Assembly: GCF_004005845.1 (NCBI RefSeq)
Contig: NZ_SADE01000001.1
Location: 1-64,000 of the forward strand
DNA from: Hwanghaeella grinnelliae
Lineage (GTDB): Bacteria; Pseudomonadota; Alphaproteobacteria; UBA8366; Aestuariispiraceae
DNA: 64,000 nucleotides
Reading direction: 5' to 3'
Under the pieces are notes generated by a model that saw only the letters and a list, made by a program, of their open reading frames with translations, was not told the origin of the DNA and did no database searches. Of the stretch, positions 40,760 through 50,425 are shown piece after piece. Position 1 is the first letter of the stretch, and every line of letters starts with the position of its first letter. Made by a program: the position numbers and the translations under genes.

Positions 40760-41896
40760 TCAACTCTGTTCCAAGGCCCGGATGGATGTATCCAAGGATG
40801 GGGATTGAGTGCGTTGGTCTTGATCGACGATGGTTTCAACGAGGACCGCGTCGGTAAAGTCCGCTGCTTTAACGCTTGATCCGGAAAGACGGACCGGTTT
40901 TGCTTTCCCGATCACGGCGCCGGTCGCGGATACAATTGTTCTTGGCGAAAGATCGGCGGCCGAGAAATTCGCGGTATCGAGATTGCAGTCAAGGAAGTCG
41001 GCGCCCTGGGCTGATGCTTTCGTGAAGTTGCAGCCCGAAAGATCGCAGTTCCGGAACGAAGCCAGCGTTAGCTCAGCGCCGGAAAAATCCGAGCCGGACA
41101 TGTCTGCGCCATCGATTTGCGCGCCGCTCAATTTCCGTCCTGTGAACGTCTCACCTGCAAGGGGATGTCGACCCTCCATGGAAGCCAGAAGGATCAACCG
41201 TTCGCCATCCCCGGTTTTGATCCAGGATTCGTGGCGATCGAGCATTTCAAGAAAGTCTTCGCGGGCGTAGGGTTCAACAATGGCGCCGGCAAGAACGGCG
41301 CCGTCCAATATCGCGCCTTTCAAATCCGCACCTCTTAGGTCCGAACCGGATAAATCTGCCTTGTTGAAATCAGCGCCGGTCAGGGTGGCGCTCGCCAAGG
41401 AAGCGTTGGATAGATCAGCCCCGCTGAAATTCGTATTCAGGCAAATTGAATCGTCCAACAAAGCGTTTGCCAGATTGGCGCCGCTGAAGGAGGCGCCGGA
41501 CATATCGGCGCCTTGCGCCCGGATCCCATCCAGTTTGGCACCATCCAATATTGCGGATCTGATTTTGTGGTGAATGACCGTCGGTGTATCGGCGTTGGCA
41601 GCAAATGAGAGGCCACGCTTCATGTTCGACTCTGTCATATTGGCGTCCGTGAAGTCGCAACGATCCAGGCACGCGCCGCGGAAATCCACTTCTATGAGGC
41701 TGGCGCGGCGAAAGGTTGCCTGTAAGAGATTCGCCTTGAAGAAATCGGCCCCGTCCAGGATCGCGTCGGAAAAGTCGCAACCCTCAAGGTCGCACTCTTT
41801 GAATACCGCTCCGCGCAGATCCTGGCCTACAAAGGACGTAGATCGCAGATCTTGGCCAGCGTAGTTTTGGCGTGAGGTTGGCATGTCGTCGGTCAT
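40760..41896 (-). CDS. pentapeptide-repeat protein next to cheD
   Basis: A 378-residue protein made mostly of A-(D/N)-(L/F)-x-x repeats, expected to form a right-handed quadrilateral beta-helix. Two repeat blocks are separated by a non-repeat segment of about 50 residues containing EDFLEMLDRHESWIKTGDG. Early lines include GADFFKANLLQA and GADLSNASL. ATG 41896 is used; an upstream TTG is less likely. It is 16 bp upstream of cheD on the same strand and probably cotranscribed, so a scaffolding role in signalling is possible. Confidence 0.87.
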   Translation of the reverse strand: MTDDMPTSRQNYAGQDLRSTSFVGQDLRGAVFKECDLEGCDFSDAILDGADFFKANLLQATFRRASLIEVDFRGACLDRCDFTDANMTESNMKRGLSFAANADTPTVIHHKIRSAILDGAKLDGIRAQGADMSGASFSGANLANALLDDSICLNTNFSGADLSNASLASATLTGADFNKADLSGSDLRGADLKGAILDGAVLAGAIVEPYAREDFLEMLDRHESWIKTGDGERLILLASMEGRHPLAGETFTGRKLSGAQIDGADMSGSDFSGAELTLASFRNCDLSGCNFTKASAQGADFLDCNLDTANFSAADLSPRTIVSATGAVIGKAKPVRLSGSSVKAADFTDAVLVETIVDQDQRTQSPSLDTSIRALEQS

Positions 41897-42178
41897 GTCG
41901 CCGCTGCGTGGATTTATAAGGCCAGTGGTCGTTTGAATACTAGAAATCAAATGTTAAGAAGTTCATAATATAAGATGTTGATGATTTTCGCTGCTAGCTT
42001 GAGGCGCTATCGACGAGTCGTACAAGTTCGAGTGAAATTTGCTTGAGAAGATCGCGAGAATGGCACCCTCCAGCACTTCACATATGTCAGGGAACGAAAA
42101 AATTGGCTTAGGTTTCAGCGCTTAGAGGTTCGCTGAGGCCGTGCCTTTGAAAAGAATGACCGGAACGAGTGGAGGAAC

Positions 42179-43075
42179 ATGCTAAAATTTCTTGAACCTT
42201 CCAGCATTGCCATCTTTTCCGATCGGTCCATCGAACCTGCCATCGTTGACGCACTGATGGATGCTTCCATGTCCGTCACGCAGCGGGAACTGTCGGATGC
42301 CGATTTCACAGACCCTTCGCTTGCGGATGTGAATGTCGTCGTGATCGCCTCGGAATCCGAAGAAATGGCCGATCAAGCAGTATCCACGATCAGTACAATC
42401 AGGAAGACCGAAGCGCTTAAAGCAACACCGATCGTATGTTTGGGATTTTCACCACGATTGACCAGCGCCGGCGAAACTAAGTCGCTCGGTCTGCTATTTT
42501 CCGTGAAGGACACCACGTCTATAGAGGACAAATTGCTGACGATACGGTCCGCGGTCGGCAGCGCGAATCAATTCCGAAGTCTCTTGCGGGAAGCCTCTGT
42601 CCGTGAGTCGGCGATCGGCCTGATCCGGTCCGGCGTGTTTGAGTTGGAAACCCTGCAGGAAGCGGAGCACCTAGCCACCATGCTATCAAAGGCCTGCCCG
42701 GACCCTTCGGTGGCAGCCTTTGTTCTGATGGAAATCATGGTCAACGGGATCGAGCACGGCAATCTTGGAATCTCCAATGAGGAGAAAAGCCAACTCTTGG
42801 AAGCAGGGACCCTTCAGGAGGAGATAGCACGCCGCGCCGCATTGCCGGAGAATCTCGGCAAGGCCGTTTCGGTGGAATTCGTTAGGTATCGTGATCGCGC
42901 GGAATTCGTGATCAAGGACAGTGGTGAGGGCTTCGATTGGCGCCGGTATCTACAGGACGTGACACAGGACTCTGAGAAGCTGAATGGGCGAGGGCTCCGG
43001 CTTGCTTTCGCGTTGGAAAGCGTCACCCTTCGGTATTCGGGAAACGGCAATACGGCGACCTTGGTCCTTACCTGA
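42179..43075 (+). CDS. RsbW-like ATPase with pseudo-receiver N-terminus
   Basis: A 298-residue protein. Residues about 8-130 have the secondary-structure order of a receiver (AIFSDR, VNVVVIASE, TPIVCLGF, LLFSVKD) but lack the phospho-acceptor Asp. Residues about 160-298 form a GHKL ATPase of the anti-sigma RsbW type: N-box E185, N189, H193 (MEIMVNGIEHGN), G1 DSGEGFDW and G2 NGRGLRLA. GGAGGA precedes ATG 42179. It converges with the STAS gene at 43091, which is a plausible partner-switching antagonist. Confidence 0.8.
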   Translation: MLKFLEPSSIAIFSDRSIEPAIVDALMDASMSVTQRELSDADFTDPSLADVNVVVIASESEEMADQAVSTISTIRKTEALKATPIVCLGFSPRLTSAGETKSLGLLFSVKDTTSIEDKLLTIRSAVGSANQFRSLLREASVRESAIGLIRSGVFELETLQEAEHLATMLSKACPDPSVAAFVLMEIMVNGIEHGNLGISNEEKSQLLEAGTLQEEIARRAALPENLGKAVSVEFVRYRDRAEFVIKDSGEGFDWRRYLQDVTQDSEKLNGRGLRLAFALESVTLRYSGNGNTATLVLT

Positions 43076-43090
43076 CGGGCAGACAGCAGC

Positions 43091-43399
43091 TTAGGTGTAG
43101 GAAACATCCAACATTTGATCCAGCTTCGCCAACTCAATCATTTTCTGAACCTGACCGGTCGGGTTCTGGATACGTAATGACCAAGTGGCGGACTGTGCCG
43201 CCTTGGAAGCGAATAGCAACATCCCCATGCCCGCAGAATCGATGAACTCGATTTTCTCCATGTTCAGAATAATCAAATTCTTTCCGGTACACTCATCCGA
43301 CTGAATCATGCTTCGGAATTTCGAGTGGTCGTTTACGGTCAATGTACCCGACATATCGATCCGAAGTGTCGATCCATCACTTACTGTGACATTTTCCAT
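43091..43399 (-). CDS. STAS-domain anti-sigma-factor antagonist
   Basis: A 102-residue single STAS domain. The phospho-acceptor region reads NMEKIEFIDSAGMGML, with Ser in the usual D-S-A-G position. It lies 33 bp downstream of the MCP/CheZ-like gene and is the last gene of the chemosensory operon, facing the RsbW-like ATPase gene. Such proteins bind and are phosphorylated by RsbW-type kinases; here a signalling role with the convergent ATPase and the PP2C phosphatase at 53628 is inferred. Confidence 0.86.
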   Translation of the reverse strand: MENVTVSDGSTLRIDMSGTLTVNDHSKFRSMIQSDECTGKNLIILNMEKIEFIDSAGMGMLLFASKAAQSATWSLRIQNPTGQVQKMIELAKLDQMLDVSYT

Positions 43400-43432
43400 G
43401 ATTGGCGCTCCTGGTTGAATAGGAAGATATGG

Positions 43433-44542
43433 TCAGAACAATTCGATATCGTCTGAAGCCTCGCTGTGGTCGGCACCGTCGGTAGAGTCTTCTTCAACGC
43501 CATCAAGATTCGTTTCATTGCCTTCCAGGGCATTCTTGATGAAACGCTCCCGCATTTCCCCCAAATGCAGTTGCGACACGGCCTGCAAAATACGTTCGGC
43601 ATCCACCTCCGCTTCCCCGAGGTCCGGGTACAACTCCCGGGTTCGCGCTTCCTGTTCCGAGGTCAGGTCGGAAAGGAACTTCAAGGTTTCTTTGATCAAC
43701 TCCAGCCTTTGCGCTGTGCGGTCCTGGAATTGCATCCCCGTAATCATTGCACCAATCGTGCTGGTCATTTCCTGTGATTGGCTGGCGGTGTTCTGGATCG
43801 TCCTCCCAAAATCATTGCTCTGGCGGACGACGGATTCCATGAGTTGTTCGATCCGTTCTTTGGCCAGAATGTTTTCGGACATGTCCATCGTCGCAACGTC
43901 CTGAAGCGTTTGATAGCCGCGCTCCACCCCTTGCGATACGGCCGTCATCTGTTCGTTAATCCGTTCGGACACCGATGCGATACTGCCGGACAAGGTTCGA
44001 ACCTCATCGGCCACGACGGAAAAACCAGCGCCGGCCGATCCCGCCCTGGCCGACTCAATCTTCGCGTTCAAGGCAAGCATGTTTGTCCGATTGGTTAGGT
44101 CCCGGATCTCCTTGACGCAGGATTCCGCCAACTTGACGTTCCCCTGTAGATCCTCCAGCGCGTACATCATCGTCACGGCTTGCTCGGACACGATGACGAT
44201 CTTGTTCACTAAGTCGCTCAGGTTTTCCTGTAGGTCATCGAAGACGTCGGCTAGGTCCAGTTCCTCGCCATTGACGTCCACACGACTTCCCTTGGTGAGA
44301 ATTGATTCAAGTTGTCGCGACTGTTCGGCGGCGAACCCGACCAGTTCTTTAAATTGGGCCGCAAGTTTGTCCGTACTGACCTCGACAAGGGACGAGGCCG
44401 TATCGATTTCCGTGGCCAACGCAGTGAAGCTGCGCCGCTGCGTTTCGGACAAAGATATCCATTGCAGGAACGCCTTTGCGACCGCCTCGTCAGGTAAGTC
44501 CCCTGAAGCATCTGTTTTCTTATTCTTGGCCAATACGTTCAC
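43433..44542 (-). CDS. cytosolic MCP-like protein with CheZ-type motif
   Basis: A 369-residue protein without signal peptide or membrane segment. Residues about 100-260 are an MCP signalling hairpin, tip near EIRDLTNRTNMLALNAKIESARAGSAG (145-171). Then GMQFQDRTAQRLE (269-281) places D274 and Q278 exactly as the D-x-x-x-Q catalytic pair of CheZ phosphatases, and the last residues are SDDIELF, like the acidic-hydrophobic CheY-binding end of CheZ. It could join receptor-like coiled coil with CheY-P phosphatase activity. GTG 44542 starts it, 52 bp after cheB. The function assignment is inference. Confidence 0.75.
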   Translation of the reverse strand: MNVLAKNKKTDASGDLPDEAVAKAFLQWISLSETQRRSFTALATEIDTASSLVEVSTDKLAAQFKELVGFAAEQSRQLESILTKGSRVDVNGEELDLADVFDDLQENLSDLVNKIVIVSEQAVTMMYALEDLQGNVKLAESCVKEIRDLTNRTNMLALNAKIESARAGSAGAGFSVVADEVRTLSGSIASVSERINEQMTAVSQGVERGYQTLQDVATMDMSENILAKERIEQLMESVVRQSNDFGRTIQNTASQSQEMTSTIGAMITGMQFQDRTAQRLELIKETLKFLSDLTSEQEARTRELYPDLGEAEVDAERILQAVSQLHLGEMRERFIKNALEGNETNLDGVEEDSTDGADHSEASDDIELF

Positions 44543-44594
44543 CTCAATCCGGCTAGTGCAATCTGATGGAATAACTCGGTCCGTTCAGATGCGG

Positions 44595-45671
44595 TTAAAT
44601 CCGCATTTGTTGTTTCTGGGGCCCAGCGGTCACGGCGTTGGTGATTTCTGCGGCGATCCTTGCCAGCGGTAATTGCCGAATGACGGCGCCAATTTCATAG
44701 GCGACACGCGGCATCCCGTAGACCACGGATGTGGCCTCGTCCTGACCGATGGTAAATGCACCGGCCTCTCTAAGGCGGAGCAATCCTGCCGCGCCGTCGC
44801 GACCCATTCCGGTGAGAATGACACCAATGGAGTCTTTGCCGGCAACATCGGCAACCGAGTCGAACAATACGTCGCAGGACGGTTTGTGCCCGTTGACAAG
44901 GTCGGTATCCAGTAGCCGGCAGACGAAATTGGCCCCGGATCGAACCAAGGCCAGATGTTTGCCGCCGGGTGCTATATAGACGTGGCCGCGCAGGACGCGT
45001 TGCCCGTCCGATGCCTCACTGACATTCAAGCTCGTCGTCCTATCCAGACGATCCGCAAAGGATTTCGTGAAGCCGCCCGGCATATGCTGTGTGACCAAGA
45101 CGGCGGGCCCATCGGAAGGAAGTTCGGATACGACTTGTCGGACAGACTCGACACCGCCGGTCGAGGATCCGATTGCGACGATCTTCTCTGATGAGGAATA
45201 GGCACGCGCTGGGGCCTTGACCACTTGCTCGGTGCTGGCCCGCCTATTTTTGTCCAGCGGTTTGACCCGGGCCGTCGCCGCGCATTTGATAATGGACTGA
45301 AGTTCCGAGCTTCGGCCCTTGAGCGATCTTTCTATGTCTGAGGTCGGTTTGCCGACGACATCGATTGCACCCAATTCCAACGCGCGGAAAGTGGCGTCGG
45401 CGCCCTTTTGCGTGAGGGAAGAAACCATTACCACCGGCATTGGCCGCAAGGTCATGATTTTTTCAAGGAAGTCGAGGCCGTCCATCTTGGGCATTTCGAT
45501 GTCCAGCGTGACGACGTCTGGCAGCAGCTGCTTTATCTTGGCACGTGCTTCGTAGGGGTCGGCCGCCGTGCCGATGACTTCAATCTCGGAATCCGCGGAT
45601 AGGACCGCCGTCAAAATCTGGCGCATCAGGGCCGAGTCGTCGACGATCAGAACGCGAACCTTTTTTCCCAT
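44595..45671 (-). CDS. cheB: chemotaxis methylesterase CheB
   Basis: A 358-residue enzyme: receiver domain (VLIVDDSALMR; acceptor in TLDIEMPKMDG), linker, and the methylesterase domain with Ser in AIGSSTGG, His in TQHMPGG and Asp in GMGRDGA. It removes receptor methyl groups and deamidates glutamines when phosphorylated by CheA. ATG 45671 has AGGGGGG upstream and is 10 bp after cheD. Confidence 0.94.
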   Translation of the reverse strand: MGKKVRVLIVDDSALMRQILTAVLSADSEIEVIGTAADPYEARAKIKQLLPDVVTLDIEMPKMDGLDFLEKIMTLRPMPVVMVSSLTQKGADATFRALELGAIDVVGKPTSDIERSLKGRSSELQSIIKCAATARVKPLDKNRRASTEQVVKAPARAYSSSEKIVAIGSSTGGVESVRQVVSELPSDGPAVLVTQHMPGGFTKSFADRLDRTTSLNVSEASDGQRVLRGHVYIAPGGKHLALVRSGANFVCRLLDTDLVNGHKPSCDVLFDSVADVAGKDSIGVILTGMGRDGAAGLLRLREAGAFTIGQDEATSVVYGMPRVAYEIGAVIRQLPLARIAAEITNAVTAGPQKQQMRI

Positions 45672-45681
45672 CTCATCCCCC

Positions 45682-46326
45682 CTAAAAAAGCTCGGCGTCG
45701 CCACCAACGGCGACACGGTCCATCCCGTCGGCCAACTGGCGTTCTTCCCGCACCAGTTCGACGGCGTTCGCGTCCGCGATGACTTTCATTTTCACCGTTC
45801 CGGTCGTCGGGAAAAAATGGACGCGACGGGCATGCATGCCGCCGACATGACGGGCATCGACCGCGAAGTGTTCGAGGGCAAGAAAGCGTTCGACAAAGTC
45901 CACATTGCGTTGACCGATCGATCCCGTGGATCCGATCATTTTGGCCCCTCCGAAAACTTTGAACTCAAGACGGTTTTTGGCTGCCCCTCGCTTGAGCATT
46001 TCGTTGATCAATTTCTCCATTGCGTAGGCGCCATAGCGCATCATGTCTCCGTCAATCTTATCGCCGCCCTTGTCCGGCAGCATGAAGTGATTGAGCCCGC
46101 CGATACCCGAATGCCGGTCATGGATGCAGGCAGCGACGCAGGACCCCAACAATGTGACAATCATTTCGTTCGGTGCCGCGGACACATAAACTTCGCCCGC
46201 ACCGACATGTACGGCGTGACGATTGAACCGGTGATCGAAGTACCGCTTTGCCGACGGTTGCCCCATGGGCGGCACGGGCAGCCCGCGCGGCGCCTGCGCG
46301 ACGGAAAGGGTTGCCGGCCGGCTCAT
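45682..46326 (-). CDS. cheD: chemoreceptor glutamine deamidase CheD (second)
   Basis: A 214-residue CheD with T58, C63 (LLGSCVAACIHD) and H80 (GGLNHFMLPD), and KVFGGA. A Pro-rich N-terminal extension (PRGLPVPPMGQP) precedes the domain. It ends in GGDAELF, related to the ELF tails of the first CheD and of the MCP/CheZ-like protein. It overlaps cheR by ATGA, so it is the operonic CheD, while the copy at 40075 is separate. Confidence 0.92.
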   Translation of the reverse strand: MSRPATLSVAQAPRGLPVPPMGQPSAKRYFDHRFNRHAVHVGAGEVYVSAAPNEMIVTLLGSCVAACIHDRHSGIGGLNHFMLPDKGGDKIDGDMMRYGAYAMEKLINEMLKRGAAKNRLEFKVFGGAKMIGSTGSIGQRNVDFVERFLALEHFAVDARHVGGMHARRVHFFPTTGTVKMKVIADANAVELVREERQLADGMDRVAVGGDAELF

Positions 46327-47180
46327 TTGTCTATCTTCCGGTATATCGTCCGACCCAGCATTTCGAAGCTGTCCCGCGCGAAGGTTAGGGTTTCGGAATG
46401 ACCTACATAAAGCCATCCCCCTTTTCGGAGCAGGGCCGCGAACTGCTCGACCAGTTTCTGCTTTGTCGGATTGTCAAAGTAGATCATGACATTTCGGCAG
46501 AAGATCGCGTCAAAAGGGCCATGCATTGGCCACTTTTCGAGCAGGTTTAAATGCTTGAAGGCGATTAGCTTTCGCAAGTCCTTTGACATCACTGCGAGGC
46601 CTTCGGATTCCCGTGACTTCAGGTCGACATACTTGCGTTGGTATTCTGCCGGGATACCTTTTGCGTCTTCGGCGGAATAGAGTCCGTTCCGTCCCCGGTC
46701 CAACATGTTCGTGTCCAGGTCCGTCGCCAGAATTTTTGCATCGTATTTCTCGATCCCCGGTAATCGACCCCGTACCGTCATGGCGATGGTATAGGGCTCT
46801 TCCCCCGAAGAGCAGCCGGCGGACCATATCCGCATCTTGTTTTTGCCGATGCCTTGGCCTTTGGACACTTCGGACATGACGGTGCTGCCCAAATGATCGA
46901 AGTGATGTCCTTCGCGAAAGAACTTCGTCAGGTTGGTCGTGATCGCGTTGATCAGGAAGACGATTTCCTCCGGTCCTTCCCGTCCTTCCAGACGCTTTCG
47001 GTAGTCCGCGAAACTGCGCAACCCCAAGGTCCTAAGGCGCCTGGCAAGACGGCTATAGACCATGTTCCGTTTGTGATCCTGCAGGACAATACCTGTCCGC
47101 TCGCGCACCAAGGTGCGCAGATCCTCGAAGTCCGCCTTGCTAAAGGCAAACTCCCGGCTTGGCTCATCAAGTTTCGTCAT
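46323..47180 (-). CDS. cheR: chemotaxis methyltransferase CheR
   Basis: A 285-residue SAM-dependent methyltransferase with the CheR N-terminal helical domain (FEDLRTLVRERTGI) and catalytic domain (RIWSAGCSSGEEPYTIAM; DAIFCRNVMIYFD). It adds methyl groups to receptor glutamates. A GWEEF pentapeptide at the end of the adjacent MCP is a probable docking site for its beta-subdomain. Confidence 0.95.
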   Translation of the reverse strand: MTKLDEPSREFAFSKADFEDLRTLVRERTGIVLQDHKRNMVYSRLARRLRTLGLRSFADYRKRLEGREGPEEIVFLINAITTNLTKFFREGHHFDHLGSTVMSEVSKGQGIGKNKMRIWSAGCSSGEEPYTIAMTVRGRLPGIEKYDAKILATDLDTNMLDRGRNGLYSAEDAKGIPAEYQRKYVDLKSRESEGLAVMSKDLRKLIAFKHLNLLEKWPMHGPFDAIFCRNVMIYFDNPTKQKLVEQFAALLRKGGWLYVGHSETLTFARDSFEMLGRTIYRKIDK

Positions 47181-47231
47181 CGTTGCACCAAGGGCATCGC
47201 CGAGCGGGGGGAAGGGCCGGAACCACCGGCC

Positions 47232-49841
47232 CTAGAATTCCTCCCAACCGTCGTCTTGATGGCCGCCACCTGTCTTGGTGGGGGCTGATGGGGCCGGTTT
47301 TTGAGCCGGCTTGGAAGCGGGTCGTGCCTGCGCCGCAGGTGCGGGGCCGGAAGACCGGTTTTCAGTCTTGGCTGCGCCGCCACCCGATCCGCCTTCGCCG
47401 ATGTCGAAAACGGAGACCAGTTTCATCAAGGATTCGGCCTGGTCTTCCAGGGAACGAGCAGAGGCATTGCTTTCTTCCACCAATGCCGCGTTCTGTTGGG
47501 TCATTTCGTCCATCTGCGTGACCGCGGCATTGATTTCATCGACGCCGCTTGCCTGCTCGCGGCTCGCTGCTGCGATTTCGGAGACGAAATCGGCGACCTT
47601 CTTGATCGATTCGACAATTTCCGAAAGTTGCCCGCCGGCACCCTGGACGAGGTCGACCCCTTCCTTCACCTGCGCATTACTGTCGCTGATCAAGGATTTG
47701 ATGTCTCGAGCAGCTTCGCTAGACCGCTGCGCCAAGGTCCGAACCTCGGACGCGACGACCGCGAAACCCTTGCCAGCTTCACCTGCCCGGGCGGCTTCCA
47801 CCGCGGCATTCAGCGCAAGCAGGTTCGTCTGGAAAGCGATCTCATCGATCACGCCGATGATGTCGGAAACCTTTTGGGCTGACTCCTCAATCCGGTTCAT
47901 GCTGTCAACGGCCCGACCGACGATTTGGCCGCCGGACTCGGCAACACTGCGCGCGGTAACCGCCAATTGGTTGGCTTGTTGGGCGTTGTCGGCGTTCTGA
48001 CGAACGGTTGTCGACATTTCCTCCATAGATGCAGCGGTTTCTTCCAGGTTCGACGCCTGAGTCTCGGTCCGTGCTGAGAGGTCGTTGCTGCCCGACGCAA
48101 TCTCGGACGACGCGCTGGCAATGTCGTTGGCGGAGACCATGATCTCCGAAACGACCGAAGCCAGTCGCTCAGAGGTTTGGTTTACGTCCTGTTTGATCGT
48201 GTCATAGGTGCCTTGGTATTCGCTCGTGATGCGGTGGGTCAGGCGACCTTGCGACAACGCGGAGAGGGAGGCCGCGACATCGTCGAAGACGCCTCGGATA
48301 TTGTCGTTGATTTGGTTGATTGAGCGGGAGAGGTTTTCCATGAAGCCGCTCTTCCCTTCCAGAGATACGTTCTGGGAGAGATCGCCGGCGACGATCGCAT
48401 CGACAATGGAAGCGATTTCCCGTTCCACAGCCAACTCTTCCGTCTGATCCCGCCACTCGACGACGGTTCCCAGGCGCTCGCCCTCGTCATTGACGATGGC
48501 TGTGGCAACAAGAGCGAAATCCAAACCACCAACGGTAATGTTGGTATGGTACGACCCTTTCAAGTTCTCCAACATGCCGCGTTGATGTGACGGATTCTTA
48601 TGGAAAGAGTCGATATTGGTACCGATAAGTTTGCTGGTGTCGAAACCGGGCAAGGTCTTGCGGATATCTGCTTCACGGCCGCGCAGCATCTCCAAGACGG
48701 CCTGGTTCATGTAGACGATCTCATAATTGTTGTCTGCGACCATGACGTTCGCGGTACAATTGTCGAGCGCCACGCGCACCCGTTTGTTCTCGGCTGCTAC
48801 CTGCTGCGCCGCTTGTTCGACGACCAGTTTTTCAGTGATATCCGACCATTCCACGACGGTGCCGAGACGGTCGCCGCCGTCGCTTATGATTGGGCTGGCT
48901 ATCAGGTCGAACGTCCGCCCGCCGACTTTAATCGTGGTGGCGAGTGTCTGGGTCAATCCCTTGATGATTCCCCGCTGATGCGCCGGATTCTTGTGGAAGA
49001 CGTCGACATTTTGACCGAGGAGGCTGTTGGTATCCAACGCCGGCAGATCCTTTTTCAGGTCGGCTTCGGCATTCTTCATCATTTGCACCATCGTCGTGTT
49101 CATATAGACGATGTTCATGTCGTTGTCGGCGACCATGACATTGGCGTTGCAGTTATCCAGTGCCGAACGGATGCGGGCTTCGCGGGCTTCACGGGCGCGC
49201 TCCTCCGTCACATCGGCCCATTCTACGACGGTGCCGAGACGTTCGCCGTTGGTGCCGCGGATCGGGTTTGCGATCAAATCGAAGATCCGGCCGCCGACAT
49301 GAATTGTTGTCGTAAGGGTCTGCGAAAGGCCTTGGATCAGGCCGCGTTGATGTGCGGGATTTTTGTGGAAGACATCGACGTTCTGGCCGATGAGATTGCG
49401 GGCATCCAGCATCGGCAGATCCTTCCTCAGGTCTGCTTCCGCATTCTGCATCATCTGCATCATCGTCGCGTTCATATAAACGATGTTCAAATCGCTGTCG
49501 GCCACCATGACATTCGCGTTGCAGTTCTCGAGGGCGACGCGCAGGCGTTCCGTTTCGGGATCATAGGCTGGGATTCCCGGCTCCGCGCCGTTTAATCCAC
49601 TTGCCGCGCGATAGGAAACAAACCCAAGGGCGCCCGACGCGGCCACCCCACCGACCAGGAAGAACCAAAGTACCGCGACCATGGAATTTCCGGGCGGCAC
49701 TTGCTGAATCGCTATACCCAATCCTACAGCCAGGATAAGGGCCAATATTGCGTGAGAAACAAGGATAAGGGTCCTTGCGTTCCATCCCAAAGGTGCGGTT
49801 CCCATTGTGGGGTTAGCCGTCGTCATGTGTCCCATTGCCAT
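47232..49841 (-). CDS. methyl-accepting chemotaxis protein with three PAS domains
   Basis: An 869-residue receptor. Two membrane helices (about 24-45 and 53-78) are joined by only about 8 residues, so there is no periplasmic sensor; sensing must be by three tandem cytoplasmic PAS domains starting near 100, 224 and 355, each with N-C-x-A-N-V-M-V-A-D and V-F-H-K-N-P or S-F-H-K-N-P. A HAMP-like segment is near 480-535, then the signalling hairpin ([26 protein letters not shown]). A Gly/Pro/Ala-rich linker ends in GWEEF, the type of tail that tethers CheR. GGAGGA precedes ATG 49841. Confidence 0.92.
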   Translation of the reverse strand: MAMGHMTTANPTMGTAPLGWNARTLILVSHAILALILAVGLGIAIQQVPPGNSMVAVLWFFLVGGVAASGALGFVSYRAASGLNGAEPGIPAYDPETERLRVALENCNANVMVADSDLNIVYMNATMMQMMQNAEADLRKDLPMLDARNLIGQNVDVFHKNPAHQRGLIQGLSQTLTTTIHVGGRIFDLIANPIRGTNGERLGTVVEWADVTEERAREAREARIRSALDNCNANVMVADNDMNIVYMNTTMVQMMKNAEADLKKDLPALDTNSLLGQNVDVFHKNPAHQRGIIKGLTQTLATTIKVGGRTFDLIASPIISDGGDRLGTVVEWSDITEKLVVEQAAQQVAAENKRVRVALDNCTANVMVADNNYEIVYMNQAVLEMLRGREADIRKTLPGFDTSKLIGTNIDSFHKNPSHQRGMLENLKGSYHTNITVGGLDFALVATAIVNDEGERLGTVVEWRDQTEELAVEREIASIVDAIVAGDLSQNVSLEGKSGFMENLSRSINQINDNIRGVFDDVAASLSALSQGRLTHRITSEYQGTYDTIKQDVNQTSERLASVVSEIMVSANDIASASSEIASGSNDLSARTETQASNLEETAASMEEMSTTVRQNADNAQQANQLAVTARSVAESGGQIVGRAVDSMNRIEESAQKVSDIIGVIDEIAFQTNLLALNAAVEAARAGEAGKGFAVVASEVRTLAQRSSEAARDIKSLISDSNAQVKEGVDLVQGAGGQLSEIVESIKKVADFVSEIAAASREQASGVDEINAAVTQMDEMTQQNAALVEESNASARSLEDQAESLMKLVSVFDIGEGGSGGGAAKTENRSSGPAPAAQARPASKPAQKPAPSAPTKTGGGHQDDGWEEF

Positions 49842-49855
49842 GTCGTCCTCCGTCC

Positions 49856-50425
49856 TCAGGCTTCGGCCTGTTGCAATAGCGGCGTGTTGCTGCCGGCCAG
49901 GATGCCGTTCTCCACGTCACGCATGCTGAAAAGTTTCTCCGCGTCCAAAAGAGCGACCATGCGGTCCTTGACCGTGGCAAGGCCGCTTAAATATTCGGTG
50001 TCGATTTGACGGTCCATTTTCGGGACCGATTTGAAATCGTCCCGTCCGATGCTGATGATGTCCGAAACGGCATCGACCAGCATGCCCGCCAAACGGTCGG
50101 CGATCGCGATGATCACGATCACGTGGATGTTTGTTGCTTCAGTGCGCCCTTGATCGAAACGGCACCGAAGGTCGAAGATCGGAACGATTTCACCGCGCAG
50201 GTTCAGCACACCCCTCATGTGAGCGGGGGTGTTCGGCAAGACAGTGGGTTCCGACCACCCTTTGATTTCACGGACGGCCATGATGTCGACACCGTACTCT
50301 TCATCGCCGATGGTGAAGGTGATGTATTGAAACGTCTCGGCTGAACGCGAATCTTCATTGACGGCGTCCTGGTCGGGCGTCTTCATCATGTTACCCGCAG
50401 ATGCGGATGCTGCTTCAGGCGCCAT
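49856..50425 (-). CDS. cheW: chemotaxis coupling protein CheW
   Basis: A 189-residue CheW domain ([53 protein letters not shown]) with about 30 unconserved N-terminal residues. It links the receptor to CheA. ATG 50425 overlaps the cheA stop by 11 bp. Confidence 0.94.
   Translation of the reverse strand: MAPEAASASAGNMMKTPDQDAVNEDSRSAETFQYITFTIGDEEYGVDIMAVREIKGWSEPTVLPNTPAHMRGVLNLRGEIVPIFDLRCRFDQGRTEATNIHVIVIIAIADRLAGMLVDAVSDIISIGRDDFKSVPKMDRQIDTEYLSGLATVKDRMVALLDAEKLFSMRDVENGILAGSNTPLLQQAEA

Noticed and set aside
48600-49595. Rightward open frame of 331 codons opposite the PAS repeats
   Set aside because: Its apparent internal repeats simply mirror the three PAS copies of the receptor gene.
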